The notes beneath the pieces are model-generated. The model had not been told where the DNA came from. It worked only from the letters and a program-made list of their open reading frames with translations, and made no database searches. A stretch of DNA of 64,000 nucleotides from an uncultured Bacillota bacterium (GTDB lineage: Bacteria > Bacillota > Clostridia > Christensenellales > Borkfalkiaceae). A program made the translations under genes and the position numbers. The DNA is taken from contig CASFTB010000008.1 in the NCBI GenBank assembly GCA_949297575.1, forward strand, positions 1 through 64,000, read 5' to 3'. Below, in pieces: positions 24,331-33,733 of the stretch (positions within the stretch are counted from its first letter, which is position 1; each line of letters opens with the position of its first letter).

Positions 24331-25672
24331 GTTTTACAGTGCCGTGATGAAGATCTTTTCTTACCTCGGGGACGAGTTCGTCGTGCAGCTCGTCCTCGTC
24401 GGCCTGCTCTTTTTGGGCTTCCCCAAGCGCAGGCTGTTTTTGCTGCGCTACCTTCCCTGCATCGGCGTCATGATCCTGTCCGAATGGCTGTTCCTCCGCT
24501 ATGTGCCCCGCATCGTGCCGTGGAATTACCTCATACAGGCGGCGTTCCTTGTGGGGACGTGCGCGCTGTGTTACCGCACGGACGCGGTGCAGGCGCTCTT
24601 TCTGGCGGTCTGCATCTACTGCCTGCAGCACATCGTCAGCACTACTTCGTATGCGCTGATCTTTCTCCTCGTGGTCAACGGGTACAGCTTTTTCAGCTAT
24701 GCGGCCGTCATGCTCGTCGACCTCGCCCTCGTGATGGCAGCGGGCTACTTTCTCTGTGCCCGCCCCCTGGCGAAGGCGGGCTCCGTCCGCTTCAACTACC
24801 CCAACCTCATCTACGCGGTGGTCGTCTTCCTCGTCATCGCCGTCTTCCTGACCCATTACGGGCAGCAGGAAGCTTCGTTGGAGGCGCAGATCTACCTGCG
24901 CGGCATCTCCGCGCTGTACGCCGTCGCCACCCTCGTCATGTGCTCCATGAACATCCGCAAGCGCTCTTTGGAGCAGGAAAACAACATCCTGCAGCTTCTC
25001 CTGCATAAGGACGAGCAGCAGTACGAACAGGCGAAGCTCAACAACGAAAAGATCCAGATCAAGTATCACGACATCAAGCAGTGGGAGAACCAGGGCATCC
25101 TCGACTACGCCGTGCTCTCCGAATTGCAGGAGAGCAAACAGTTCATCAACTGCCTGTTCTTTACGGGCAACCGCGCGCTGGATATCATCCTCACCGAAAA
25201 GGCCATCCGCTGCGAGCACGCGGGCATCCGCTTCATCTGCACGGCAGACGGCAAGGCGGTGGACTTCATGAAGCCGCACCACATCTATTCCCTCATCGGC
25301 AACGCGCTGGAAAACGCCATCGAAAACTTGCAGAAGGGCCCGGAAGGGGAGAACCGCGAGCTCGTCGCCTCCGTCGTGCGGCAGAGGGACATGTGCGTGA
25401 TCAAGGTCAGCAACTATACCGAGGAGGACGTCGTATTCAGGAACGGCCTGCCGCACACGAGCAAGCAGGACGCCGAAAACCACGGTTACGGCGTCAAGAG
25501 CATGCAGAACGTCGTGCGCGCCTACGGCGGGGAGATCACGTTCGGGCTCAAAGAGCACATGTTTACCGTGCTCGCCTGCATCCCGCTGCCCGACGATGCG
25601 AACGAGGAGGGGAAGGTCACCCCCCCACCCCCCCCCCGAAAAATGAAGGGGATGCGCGTTAGGGCGAATTAG
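24323..25672 (+). CDS. membrane sensor histidine kinase, GHKL/AgrC type, second copy
   Basis: 449 residues. Six to seven N-terminal membrane helices (to about residue 215), a coiled segment, phosphoacceptor H249 in KYHDIKQWE, then the GHKL ATPase with N-box GNALENAIENL and GYGVKSMQNVV. Organisation matches the kinase at 4113 but the membrane half differs, so the ligands are probably different. The last residues are encoded across C7-A-C10 followed by GAAAAA, so the C terminus (PPPPPPRKMKGMRVRAN) could change by slippage. The start is ATG 24323, overlapping the regulator. Confidence 0.9.
   Translation: MAEFYSAVMKIFSYLGDEFVVQLVLVGLLFLGFPKRRLFLLRYLPCIGVMILSEWLFLRYVPRIVPWNYLIQAAFLVGTCALCYRTDAVQALFLAVCIYCLQHIVSTTSYALIFLLVVNGYSFFSYAAVMLVDLALVMAAGYFLCARPLAKAGSVRFNYPNLIYAVVVFLVIAVFLTHYGQQEASLEAQIYLRGISALYAVATLVMCSMNIRKRSLEQENNILQLLLHKDEQQYEQAKLNNEKIQIKYHDIKQWENQGILDYAVLSELQESKQFINCLFFTGNRALDIILTEKAIRCEHAGIRFICTADGKAVDFMKPHHIYSLIGNALENAIENLQKGPEGENRELVASVVRQRDMCVIKVSNYTEEDVVFRNGLPHTSKQDAENHGYGVKSMQNVVRAYGGEITFGLKEHMFTVLACIPLPDDANEEGKVTPPPPPRKMKGMRVRAN
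25620..25637 (+). repeat. poly-C tract (C7-A-C10) in the kinase gene
   Basis: Homopolymeric C run of ten at 25628-25637 after a run of seven at 25620-25626. Runs of this length slip during replication. The shift would change only the last dozen codons, after the ATPase domain. Confidence 0.85.
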
Positions 25673-25702
25673 ATCCATCTTGTATCCGTGCGGAAAGTTT
25701 GC

Positions 25703-25732
25703 GGAGCGGCAGCTATTGCCGCTCCTTTTTTT
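25703..25732 (+). terminator. terminator of the second two-component operon
   Basis: GGAGCGGCA-GCTAT-TGCCGCTCC followed by T7. Confidence 0.9.
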
Positions 25733-25832
25733 GCGCCCCTCATCCGTGCGGCGGGGGAGGGCGGCCGGGCCCTCTTTTTCTGCGCCGGCGTTGCATCATA
25801 TGCCGCGAATACAGCCCGCGGTGCCACGGGTA

Positions 25833-25871
25833 TTGACATTGCCGCAGATCGGTTATACAATCGGTTTGTAT
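25833..25871 (+). promoter_or_regulatory. promoter of the polysaccharide locus with operator-like palindrome
   Basis: TTGACA (25833-25838), 17-bp spacer, TACAAT (25856-25861). The inverted repeat ATACAA-N5-TTGTAT (25855-25871) covers the -10 and start point. This is the only obvious promoter before the four-gene glycan locus; 25740-25830 shows nothing else. Confidence 0.75.
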
Positions 25872-25917
25872 GGATGTATTGCCTGTGCATCCTATCAGAA
25901 ATTTATGGAGGTAAACC

Positions 25918-28900
25918 ATGAAGAAGAGGCTTACAGCAATCGTAGCCGTGCTTCTGGCACTCGCAATGTGCCTGGGGCTGGTTACAGCATGCGCTCCCGA
26001 CGAAGGCAAAGAGGGGACGACTTACACCGTCACCTTTGACGCCAACGGCGGCACCCTCAGCGGGAACGCGACAGTCGAAGTAGAGGAGGGGGAAAAGATC
26101 ACCGGTGCTCCTACGGCGAGCAAAGCCGGCTCCGACTTCGACGGCTGGTTTACGGCGGCGACCGCAGGCGATGAGATCGATCTTTCGACCTACACCGTGA
26201 CCGCGGACGTCACCCTCTATGCGCAGTATACGACGTCTTCCGTGACGCCGCCCCCTGCGCAAGAAGATGAGATAGAAGATCCCGTCACCATCACCTTTGA
26301 CGCGGGCGAGGGCACGCTTACCGGCGATGCCACCGTCGTCATCGAGCGGAACACGAGCGTCCCCGCCACGCCCACGGCGAGCAGGGAAGGCTACTGGTTC
26401 CTCGGTTGGTTCACGAAGGCGGAGGGCGGCAAGCGCGTCAACATGATGTACGCCACCTTCGCGGACGATACGACCGTCTTCGCGCAGTACACCGTGCGCC
26501 CCGAAGAATACCGCGTCACCTTCAATGTTCCCGAAGGCGTCGAGATGGACGGCGAACCCGCCCTCATGGTCAAGGAGGGCAGCCTCATTGAAGAAACCCC
26601 TTCCGTCCGCAAAGAGGAGGCGACCTTTATCGGCTGGTTCGATGCGGAGACGGGCGGCACGCAGATCAACTTTGCCACCTTCTCTCCCGAAGAGGACACC
26701 GCCCTGTATGCGCAGTTCCGCGATTGGGAAGCGAAGGCGCTGACCATCGAGGGCGAAGACGCTACGCTCGTCGGCGGTCGTGTTGGAACGGCTTCCAACG
26801 CCAGCGGCGGCGAATATGTGGGCGAGTTCAACACCGTAGGCAACACGATCAGCTTTGCTTTTGAAGCGACCAAAGCGGGAAAAGCAGATCTCGTATTCTA
26901 TATGTCCAGTGCAGATAATTCGCTCAGCATGACGAGCTGGACTTCCAATTATGTGGATCAGACGGTCTCACCCGACAAGTTCTCCTTGACCGTGAACGGT
27001 ACTGAGGTCGACTTTGACGAGCAGACCCTCCGCGGTAGCGGCACCGGTGTGGCGAATGTCTACTGGGATCCCGTCTCCATGGGACAGATCGACGTCAAGG
27101 AGGGCTCTAATACCATCGTCATCACCGTGAAAACGGTCGGCGAGCTGCTGTGGGGCTTCGCTCCTCAGAATGCCAATAAGATGCCGAACGTCGACCGCAT
27201 GGAACTGCGTTCTGACGACCTAGAAGGCGAATTGACGGCGACGGAAGCAGAGACCCCCGATCCCGGCACCGATCCCGATAAGCCTACATACGGCGAACCC
27301 GATATCAAGGTAGAGGCGGAAACCGGTAAGGTCACAGGCACCGTTGCCGGCGGAACTAACTTTATAGAGACGGGCATTGAGACGGCGAGCGGCAACAGCT
27401 GCCTCGGCAGCCTTGCAACGGCAGGCAATACCGTTGAATTGACATTTACGGCAGAAGAAGCGGGTACAGGCGAACTCGTGTTCTTCATGTCAAGCACGAA
27501 TATGAACTGGATGGCAGGCATGACCGTCGAAGATCAGACCGTTGATTCCAGCGTGATGAGCGTTTCTTTGAACGGCGAAGAGCTTACATTTGAAGCGCAG
27601 ACGATCCGCGGTTCCGGTCAGCAGTTGGTCTACAATATGTATTGGGATCCCGTCACCATGGGACAAGTCGATATTAAAGAAGGCTCCAATACCGTTTTGA
27701 TCACAGTGAAAGGGCAGATGCCTAACTTCGATTACATGGGCATTTATTACGGCGGCGCGTCCGTCGGCGGAGAGGTCCTCTACAAAGTCGAAGCGGAAAG
27801 CGGTAAATTTGAAGGTTCGCCTTCGTACAACGATTCCGTAATTGAGACGGGTGTAGCCACGGCGAGCGGCAACAGCTGCGTCGGCAGCCTTTCGGTGGCG
27901 GGCAACAAGCTCACGTACACCTTTGATGCGGATGAAGCGGTGACGGGCAACCTGATCCTCTATATGTCCAGCAACAACGGCACGTTCGATATGACTTCTT
28001 ACCAAATGGTCGTGTCTGACCATGTCGTCACGCCCGACCTGTTCACCGCCACGTTCAACAACGAAAAGCTCACCTTTACGCAGCAGACGGTGCGCGGCTC
28101 CGGCACGAGCGAGTACAATCTGTATTGGGATCCCGTTGACTTGGGCGAAGTGGACGTCGTTGCGGGCGAGAACACGCTCGTGATCGAGGTCACGGTCGCA
28201 CAGGGCCAGCAGATGCCCAACTTCGACTACTTCGTGATCACCACGGGCGGCGCCGTTGCGCCTACCCCCGACCCCGAACCCGTGGCGAACCCTTACGAAA
28301 AGGCAGTTACCTTCGACATGATCGTCGGCCCCTATGCAGGCGGCCCCGCCATCGAAAAGGCTGTGCTGCACTTTGAAGACGCCGTCGCGGCGACCGCTCT
28401 GGAGGATAACCTCTTCGCGATCAGCTATACCAGCCAGGGCTGGTACGGCCCGCAGACGGTGACGCTCGGCCAGGGCTCCGGCCAGACCGTCTACCTCTCC
28501 GACGCGGAGGGCAACAAGGTCGAAGCCGCCACGGCCAACTACGTCACCATCGAGTACACCGTCTCTTACGGGCAGTGGTCCTTCAACGGCAACCTCTCTC
28601 CGTTCACCTATCAGACGGTCAATACCTGGAATGACAGCAGCACCTACACCCTCGCCCTCGGCAGCGGAAAGACGCTGACCATCGGCGAAGAGGAGTACAC
28701 CGCTCTCGAAAACGTCACCGCTCCCGAAGAGTGGACGGTCCCCGACCTCGACGTATGGGATCTGACCGGCACCTACACCGACGTGGAATCCGAGATCACC
28801 CTCACCTACGGCTCTTACGGCACCGACGCCATGAAGAATGACGGGCAGAAGAACCCGCTCATCATCTGGCTGCACGGCGCGGGCGAGGGCGGCACCGATC

Positions 28901-29679
28901 CTTCCGTCGCCATCCTCGGCAACCAGGTCACCAACCTGGCGAAGGAAGGCATTCAGAAGTACTTCACCACCGATACCGTCAAGGGCGCGTACGTGCTCGC
29001 GGCGCAGACGCCCACCGCGTGGATGGATAAGGACGGCAGCGGCGAGTACGGCACCGAAGAAGCTTCGCAGTACTACGTCAAAGCCCTTAAAGGCCTCATC
29101 GACGCGTACATCGAAGAGAACGGCGACATCGATATGAACCGCATCTACATCGGCGGCTGCTCCAACGGCGGCTTCATGACGGTCAACATGATCATCAACT
29201 ATTCCGACTTCTTCGCGGCGGCTTACCCCGTCTGCGAGGCGTACGACGCGAAGTGGCTCACCGATGAAGCGGTAGAATCCATCAAAGATCTGCCCATCTG
29301 GTTCACCCATTCTGCAAACGACAATACCGTAAGCATCTATGACAAGGAAGGCGACGGTTGGACCACCCCCATGACCCCTACGACTCCGCAGGACGCCTAT
29401 ACCAACAACCTGTATATCCGCCTCATCAACGCGGGCGCGACCAACGTGCATTACTCCCTGTTTGAGACGGTCAACGTGGACGGCGTCAACTACGACGGTC
29501 ACTGGTCCTGGATCTATACCCTGCGCGACGAGTGCGTCAACGTCCAGCCCACCGAGGGCGCGGACGGCGACATGACGGTCGCCGATCTCGACCTCGACAG
29601 CACCCAAAAAGTGCAGATCGACGGCAAAGACGTCACGCTGTGGGGCTGGCTTGCCGCACAGGTGAAGGCAGCAGCGTAA
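25918..29679 (+). CDS. cell-surface lipoprotein esterase with InlB-type repeats and three CBM-like modules
   Basis: 1253 residues. Lipoprotein signal with lipobox Cys25 (LVTAC), then three InlB B-repeat/Flg_new-type repeats of about 75 residues (36-105, 120-190, 195-265; each has a FDGWF-like motif and ends LYAQY). Three related beta-sandwich modules follow (about 275-435, 461-610, 621-780), each starting with an I-E-x-E-x stretch and carrying RGSG...YWDPV...EGSNT; they look like CBM6/35-type carbohydrate-binding domains. The C-terminal 450 residues are an alpha/beta hydrolase of the PHB-depolymerase/feruloyl-esterase type: IIWLHGAGEGG oxyanion loop, nucleophile S1082 in GGCSNGGF, and a late HWSW histidine. 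It probably removes ester groups from a polysaccharide. First gene of the locus; GGAGG precedes the ATG. Confidence 0.82.
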   Translation: MKKRLTAIVAVLLALAMCLGLVTACAPDEGKEGTTYTVTFDANGGTLSGNATVEVEEGEKITGAPTASKAGSDFDGWFTAATAGDEIDLSTYTVTADVTLYAQYTTSSVTPPPAQEDEIEDPVTITFDAGEGTLTGDATVVIERNTSVPATPTASREGYWFLGWFTKAEGGKRVNMMYATFADDTTVFAQYTVRPEEYRVTFNVPEGVEMDGEPALMVKEGSLIEETPSVRKEEATFIGWFDAETGGTQINFATFSPEEDTALYAQFRDWEAKALTIEGEDATLVGGRVGTASNASGGEYVGEFNTVGNTISFAFEATKAGKADLVFYMSSADNSLSMTSWTSNYVDQTVSPDKFSLTVNGTEVDFDEQTLRGSGTGVANVYWDPVSMGQIDVKEGSNTIVITVKTVGELLWGFAPQNANKMPNVDRMELRSDDLEGELTATEAETPDPGTDPDKPTYGEPDIKVEAETGKVTGTVAGGTNFIETGIETASGNSCLGSLATAGNTVELTFTAEEAGTGELVFFMSSTNMNWMAGMTVEDQTVDSSVMSVSLNGEELTFEAQTIRGSGQQLVYNMYWDPVTMGQVDIKEGSNTVLITVKGQMPNFDYMGIYYGGASVGGEVLYKVEAESGKFEGSPSYNDSVIETGVATASGNSCVGSLSVAGNKLTYTFDADEAVTGNLILYMSSNNGTFDMTSYQMVVSDHVVTPDLFTATFNNEKLTFTQQTVRGSGTSEYNLYWDPVDLGEVDVVAGENTLVIEVTVAQGQQMPNFDYFVITTGGAVAPTPDPEPVANPYEKAVTFDMIVGPYAGGPAIEKAVLHFEDAVAATALEDNLFAISYTSQGWYGPQTVTLGQGSGQTVYLSDAEGNKVEAATANYVTIEYTVSYGQWSFNGNLSPFTYQTVNTWNDSSTYTLALGSGKTLTIGEEEYTALENVTAPEEWTVPDLDVWDLTGTYTDVESEITLTYGSYGTDAMKNDGQKNPLIIWLHGAGEGGTDPSVAILGNQVTNLAKEGIQKYFTTDTVKGAYVLAAQTPTAWMDKDGSGEYGTEEASQYYVKALKGLIDAYIEENGDIDMNRIYIGGCSNGGFMTVNMIINYSDFFAAAYPVCEAYDAKWLTDEAVESIKDLPIWFTHSANDNTVSIYDKEGDGWTTPMTPTTPQDAYTNNLYIRLINAGATNVHYSLFETVNVDGVNYDGHWSWIYTLRDECVNVQPTEGADGDMTVADLDLDSTQKVQIDGKDVTLWGWLAAQVKAAA

Positions 29680-29700
29680 GCGATTGCGCGGAAATTGAAT

Positions 29701-29758
29701 GCGGAGCGCGGCGAACGGGCCGCCTCCGCGGATGCGCCGCTCCCCTTCAAAAGGGGAG
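29701..29758 (+). other. two intercistronic hairpins
   Basis: GCGGAG/CTCCGC (29701-29729, with inner CGGC/GCCG) and CTCCCCTT/AAGGGGAG (29740-29758). Neither has a T-run; they may set mRNA stability between the esterase and GH3 genes. Confidence 0.5.
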
Positions 29759-29805
29759 GACGCAGGATACCGCGCACGGCGCGGACATAAAAACAGGAGG
29801 TTAGA

Positions 29806-32800
29806 ATGAAACACAGGATCTTGTCCAAAGCCGGATCGGCGTTTGTCGCCATCCTTCTGGCTGTTGCCCTCTGCCTTTCGCTTATCCCCTTGGGGTTTGC
29901 CTCTGCGGCAGAGACGCGGGACTATACCGATGACTATGCTTCGCAGTTCCGTTCGGAAGCGAGCAGCGCGGCGGACGCGCTGCAGCGCGCCAACGAACTC
30001 AACCAGCGCATCGTGGAAGAGGGCATCGTCCTCATGCAGAACGAGAACGACGCGCTCCCCCTGAAGGCGGGCGCCAAGATCTCCGTCTTCGGCAAAAACT
30101 CTACCGACATCATCTTCGGCGGCGGCGGCTCCGCTTCCGGCGCAGACGGTTCCGGTCAGGGCGGCGTGCGCTACTATGATCTGTACGACAGCCTGGAGAA
30201 CGCCGGCTTTGAGACCAACGCCGCGCTCAAGGCATTCTATGAAGATGATTCCCGCTCCGGCGGCGGCCGCGACGGCGGCTCGGGCACCGGTCAGGTCGCG
30301 ACCCTCACCGGCGAAACGCCCGTGGCAAGTTATGACAGCTCTCTGAAGAGCACGTTTACCGAGTACGACGACGCGGCGCTCATCGTTCTCTCCCGTGCGG
30401 GCGGCGAGGGCGCAGACCTCACGACCAATTACGGCGCGAACAGGACCGGCCGCAGCGATTACAACGAGACGGGCGATGCCGCGGACGGCGACCATTACCT
30501 CGAGTTGGACGACAACGAAGAGGACATGATCGAGATGGTCACCGCGGCGGGCTTCGAAAAGGTCATCGTCGTGCTCAACACGGGCACCTCGTTTGAAATG
30601 ACCGGCATCGTCGGCTACGAGGGCATCGACTCCATCCTCTGGATGGGCTTCCCCGGCGGCAGCGGCATCAACGCCCTCGGCAAGGTGCTCAGCGGCGAGG
30701 TCAACCCCTCCGGCAAGACGGTGGATATCTACGCCAAGGACTTCAAGGCGGATCCCACCTTCGCAAACTTTGCGACCAACTACACCAGCTCTTATACGGG
30801 CGCACAGGGCGTCAACTTCGTCGAGTATGACGAGGGCATCTACATCGGCTACCGTTACTATGAGACGCGCGGCTTCGAAGAGGGCGGCACCTGGTATGAC
30901 GACAACGTCGTCTATCCCTTCGGCTACGGCCTCTCCTATACCACCTTCGATTGGGACGTCGAGTTCCTCACCGAAACGCTGACCGAAGACGGCTCCGTCG
31001 ACGTCAACGTCACCGTCACCAACACGGGCGACGTCGCCGGTAAGGACACCGTGCAGCTGTACTACTCCGCGCCCTACGAGGACGGCGGCATCGAAAAGTC
31101 GCACGTCGTGCTCGGCGCGTTCGAGAAGACCGCGCTGCTGCGGCCCGGTCAGAGCCAGACGCTCACCCTCTCCATGACGGTGCGCACCATGGCTTCCTAT
31201 GACTACCTCAACCAGAGCTACGAAGTCGACGGCGGCGGCTACGTCGTCGAAGAAGGGGACTACGACATCTATGTCGGCTCCGATTCCCACGTCTGGGCGG
31301 ACGCGGATGCGGCCAAAAAGACGTACACCCTGGATGACACCTTCGCCTACACCGAGGACGAGACCTCCGGTTCGGACATCGAAAACCGCTTCAACTACAT
31401 GAGCGCGTACTTCTACTCCGAAGATGAGGCGGAAAGCTACTGGACGGACGAGGACGATATCCTCTTCGCGGGGCACTCTTCCCTCATGAGCCGCTCCGAT
31501 TTCGAGGGCACCTTCCCGCAGCCTCCCACGGCAGCGGAAGTCGCCATGAGCGGCCCCGAAGCGACGGCTCTGGACGAAGAGCATCAGAATGCAGACCCCG
31601 AGTTCGACGCAGGGCAGCCCTGGTACACGGATGAAATGCCCAACCAGTCCGAATATCTCATGACGGACATCAAGGCGACCGAGATGGTCGGCCTCGACTA
31701 CGACGATCCCAAGTGGGATGCCTTCATGGATCAGATCCCCGTAGACACGCTGCGCGACGTCATCATCAGCGGCTTCTTCTGGACCATCGAGATCCCCGGC
31801 ATCGACCTGCCCATGTCCATCACGCCCGACGGCCCCACCGGCTTCGTGCAGGGCTCCGGCCTCAACTGGGTCGGCAACACATGCTTCTATGCTTCTCCCA
31901 TCGTCGTCGCCTCCACGTGGAATAAGGAACTGAGCTATGCGCAGGGCCTTGCCATCGGCGAGGAAGGCATCTGGGGCGGCGAGCAGGGCATCCGCGGCGG
32001 TTACAACGGCTGGTATGCCCCCGGCAACAACATCCATCGCTCCCCGTTCTCCGGGCGTAACTTCGAGTACTATTCCGAAGACCCGCTGCTGGCGGGCATC
32101 CTCTGCGGAGAAGTCACCCGCGGCGCGCAGGAGAAGGGCGTGTTCGTCATGATGAAGCACTTCGCCCTCAACGACCAGGAGACCAACCGCGGCGACCTCG
32201 CGACCTGGGCGGACGAGCAGACCATGCGCGAGATCTACCTGAAGGCGTTTGAGATCTCCGTCAAAAACGGCAACGCCACCGGTTTGATGAGCGCGTTCAA
32301 CCGCTTCGGCCACGTCTGGGCGGGCGCCTGCTACGAGGTGCTCACCGAAGTGCTCCGCGGCGAGTGGGGCTTCCACGGCCTCGTCGTCACCGACTGGGTC
32401 AACGGCTTCATGAATGCTTCCAAGATGATCCGCGCAGGGAACGACCTGTGGCTCGCACAGGGCACGGCGTCCAACCTGAGCACGGATGAGAGCGTATGCA
32501 CGCCGACGCACGTCGCCGCGCTGCGCAGGGGCGCAAAGAATGTTATCTACACCGTCGTCAATTCCAACGCGATGAACCGCGTCGCGGATCGCTATTCCGA
32601 CGAGTTCTATGATTACAGCAAACAGCAGTACAGCAAAGACCTCGGCACCGTCGCCAAGGGCGGAGAAGTTTCCTTCGAAGCCGGCAGCAAGGTGTTCGAC
32701 AGCTACTACTATGAACTGGACGGCGCGCCCGAGGGCGTGACCATCGATGAAATGACGGGCGAGATCAGCGGCACCGTCGCCGCGAACGCTCCCGCCGGCA

Positions 32801-33588
32801 AGTACACCATGCACGTCTCGATGTACGACGAGGGCGGATTCATCGGCCAGAGCGCGACCTTCACGCTCACCGTTTCCGGCGGGCTGACCTTCACGGGCAG
32901 CAAGGCGGCAACGGTCGCGGCAGGGGAGTTCTTCTCCGTCGACGTCTCTGCAGCCTACGAGGGCGGTTCCGTTACATACGCGCTCGCATCGGGCAGCACC
33001 CTTCCCGACGGCGTGGCACTCACGGCAGACGGCCGCATCGTCGGCACTGCCGCCGAGGGCTCCATCAAGGCTTCCGTCGTCGCTTCCGCCGAAGACCAGC
33101 AGGATCTGACCACCGAGGTGACCATCACCGTCGGCAAGGCCGGCTCCCTGACCTTCGCGGGCAGCACCCTGACGGCAAAGGCAGGCAAGGAGTTCACGGC
33201 GAACGTCGGCACCGCTACCGGCGCAGACGAGGTCGTCTACACCGCCACCGGCCTGCCCGCAGGCCTGACCATGGCTGCGGACGGCACCATCACCGGTACC
33301 CCCGCAGAGGCCGGCACCTACACCGTCACGGTGTACGCGGGTGCGGCAGGCTGCGACCTCGCCGAGGCTGAGTTCACCCTCACCGTCGAGCAGGTTTCGA
33401 CTTCCACGCCCGATCCCGAGCCTACGCCCGATACCGACCCGGATCCCGACACCGATCCCGAGCCCAAGCCCGAAGAAGAGGGCGGCTGCGGCAGCTTCGT
33501 CGCAGGTACCTCCGCGCTCGTTGCGGCAGGCATGCTCGCGGCTGCGGCTGTCGTTCTGGCGGCTAAAAAGAGGACTGCGAACAAGTAA
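29806..33588 (+). CDS. secreted, surface-anchored GH3 beta-glycosidase with Ig-like repeats
   Basis: 1260 residues. Cleavable signal peptide (about 1-35), GH3 alpha/beta-sandwich first (EGIVLMQNENDALPL near 72), fibronectin-III-like domain after PFGYGLSYTTF, then the TIM barrel with nucleophile D863 in LVVTDWVNG: the permuted GH3 order. Three putative Ig (He_PIG-type) repeats follow (about 950-1205, with the LPAG/LPDG...GTI.GTP pattern), then a Pro/Asp/Glu wall linker and GGCGS, a hydrophobic helix and a KKRTANK tail. This ending resembles clostridial surface anchors and may be processed after GG. It is larger than the two membrane GH3s and is the only one of the three with a cleavable signal. 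Confidence 0.86.
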   Translation: MKHRILSKAGSAFVAILLAVALCLSLIPLGFASAAETRDYTDDYASQFRSEASSAADALQRANELNQRIVEEGIVLMQNENDALPLKAGAKISVFGKNSTDIIFGGGGSASGADGSGQGGVRYYDLYDSLENAGFETNAALKAFYEDDSRSGGGRDGGSGTGQVATLTGETPVASYDSSLKSTFTEYDDAALIVLSRAGGEGADLTTNYGANRTGRSDYNETGDAADGDHYLELDDNEEDMIEMVTAAGFEKVIVVLNTGTSFEMTGIVGYEGIDSILWMGFPGGSGINALGKVLSGEVNPSGKTVDIYAKDFKADPTFANFATNYTSSYTGAQGVNFVEYDEGIYIGYRYYETRGFEEGGTWYDDNVVYPFGYGLSYTTFDWDVEFLTETLTEDGSVDVNVTVTNTGDVAGKDTVQLYYSAPYEDGGIEKSHVVLGAFEKTALLRPGQSQTLTLSMTVRTMASYDYLNQSYEVDGGGYVVEEGDYDIYVGSDSHVWADADAAKKTYTLDDTFAYTEDETSGSDIENRFNYMSAYFYSEDEAESYWTDEDDILFAGHSSLMSRSDFEGTFPQPPTAAEVAMSGPEATALDEEHQNADPEFDAGQPWYTDEMPNQSEYLMTDIKATEMVGLDYDDPKWDAFMDQIPVDTLRDVIISGFFWTIEIPGIDLPMSITPDGPTGFVQGSGLNWVGNTCFYASPIVVASTWNKELSYAQGLAIGEEGIWGGEQGIRGGYNGWYAPGNNIHRSPFSGRNFEYYSEDPLLAGILCGEVTRGAQEKGVFVMMKHFALNDQETNRGDLATWADEQTMREIYLKAFEISVKNGNATGLMSAFNRFGHVWAGACYEVLTEVLRGEWGFHGLVVTDWVNGFMNASKMIRAGNDLWLAQGTASNLSTDESVCTPTHVAALRRGAKNVIYTVVNSNAMNRVADRYSDEFYDYSKQQYSKDLGTVAKGGEVSFEAGSKVFDSYYYELDGAPEGVTIDEMTGEISGTVAANAPAGKYTMHVSMYDEGGFIGQSATFTLTVSGGLTFTGSKAATVAAGEFFSVDVSAAYEGGSVTYALASGSTLPDGVALTADGRIVGTAAEGSIKASVVASAEDQQDLTTEVTITVGKAGSLTFAGSTLTAKAGKEFTANVGTATGADEVVYTATGLPAGLTMAADGTITGTPAEAGTYTVTVYAGAAGCDLAEAEFTLTVEQVSTSTPDPEPTPDTDPDPDTDPEPKPEEEGGCGSFVAGTSALVAAGMLAAAAVVLAAKKRTANK

Positions 33589-33614
33589 ACTGTTCAAGGT
33601 ACTATGATCCCGAC

Positions 33615-33720
33615 GTTTTGCGGGGACCGGACCCATGCGGGCGAGGTTCCCGCAAAACTGGATTTTACGGGCGTGTGCGCCCGCACAATCATCATTAAAA
33701 ATCGGCGGCACACCCGCCGA
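33615..33720 (+). other. three successive intercistronic hairpins
   Basis: 14-bp stem GTTTTGCGGGGACC/GGTTCCCGCAAAAC (33615-33658), CGGGCG-TGTG-CGCCCG (33668-33683), and TCGGCGG-CACAC-CCGCCGA (33702-33720) ending 3 bases before the next ribosome site. The first may be a partial terminator; the third could affect translation of the lipoprotein gene. Confidence 0.6.
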
Positions 33721-33733
33721 AACGGAGGTAAAC

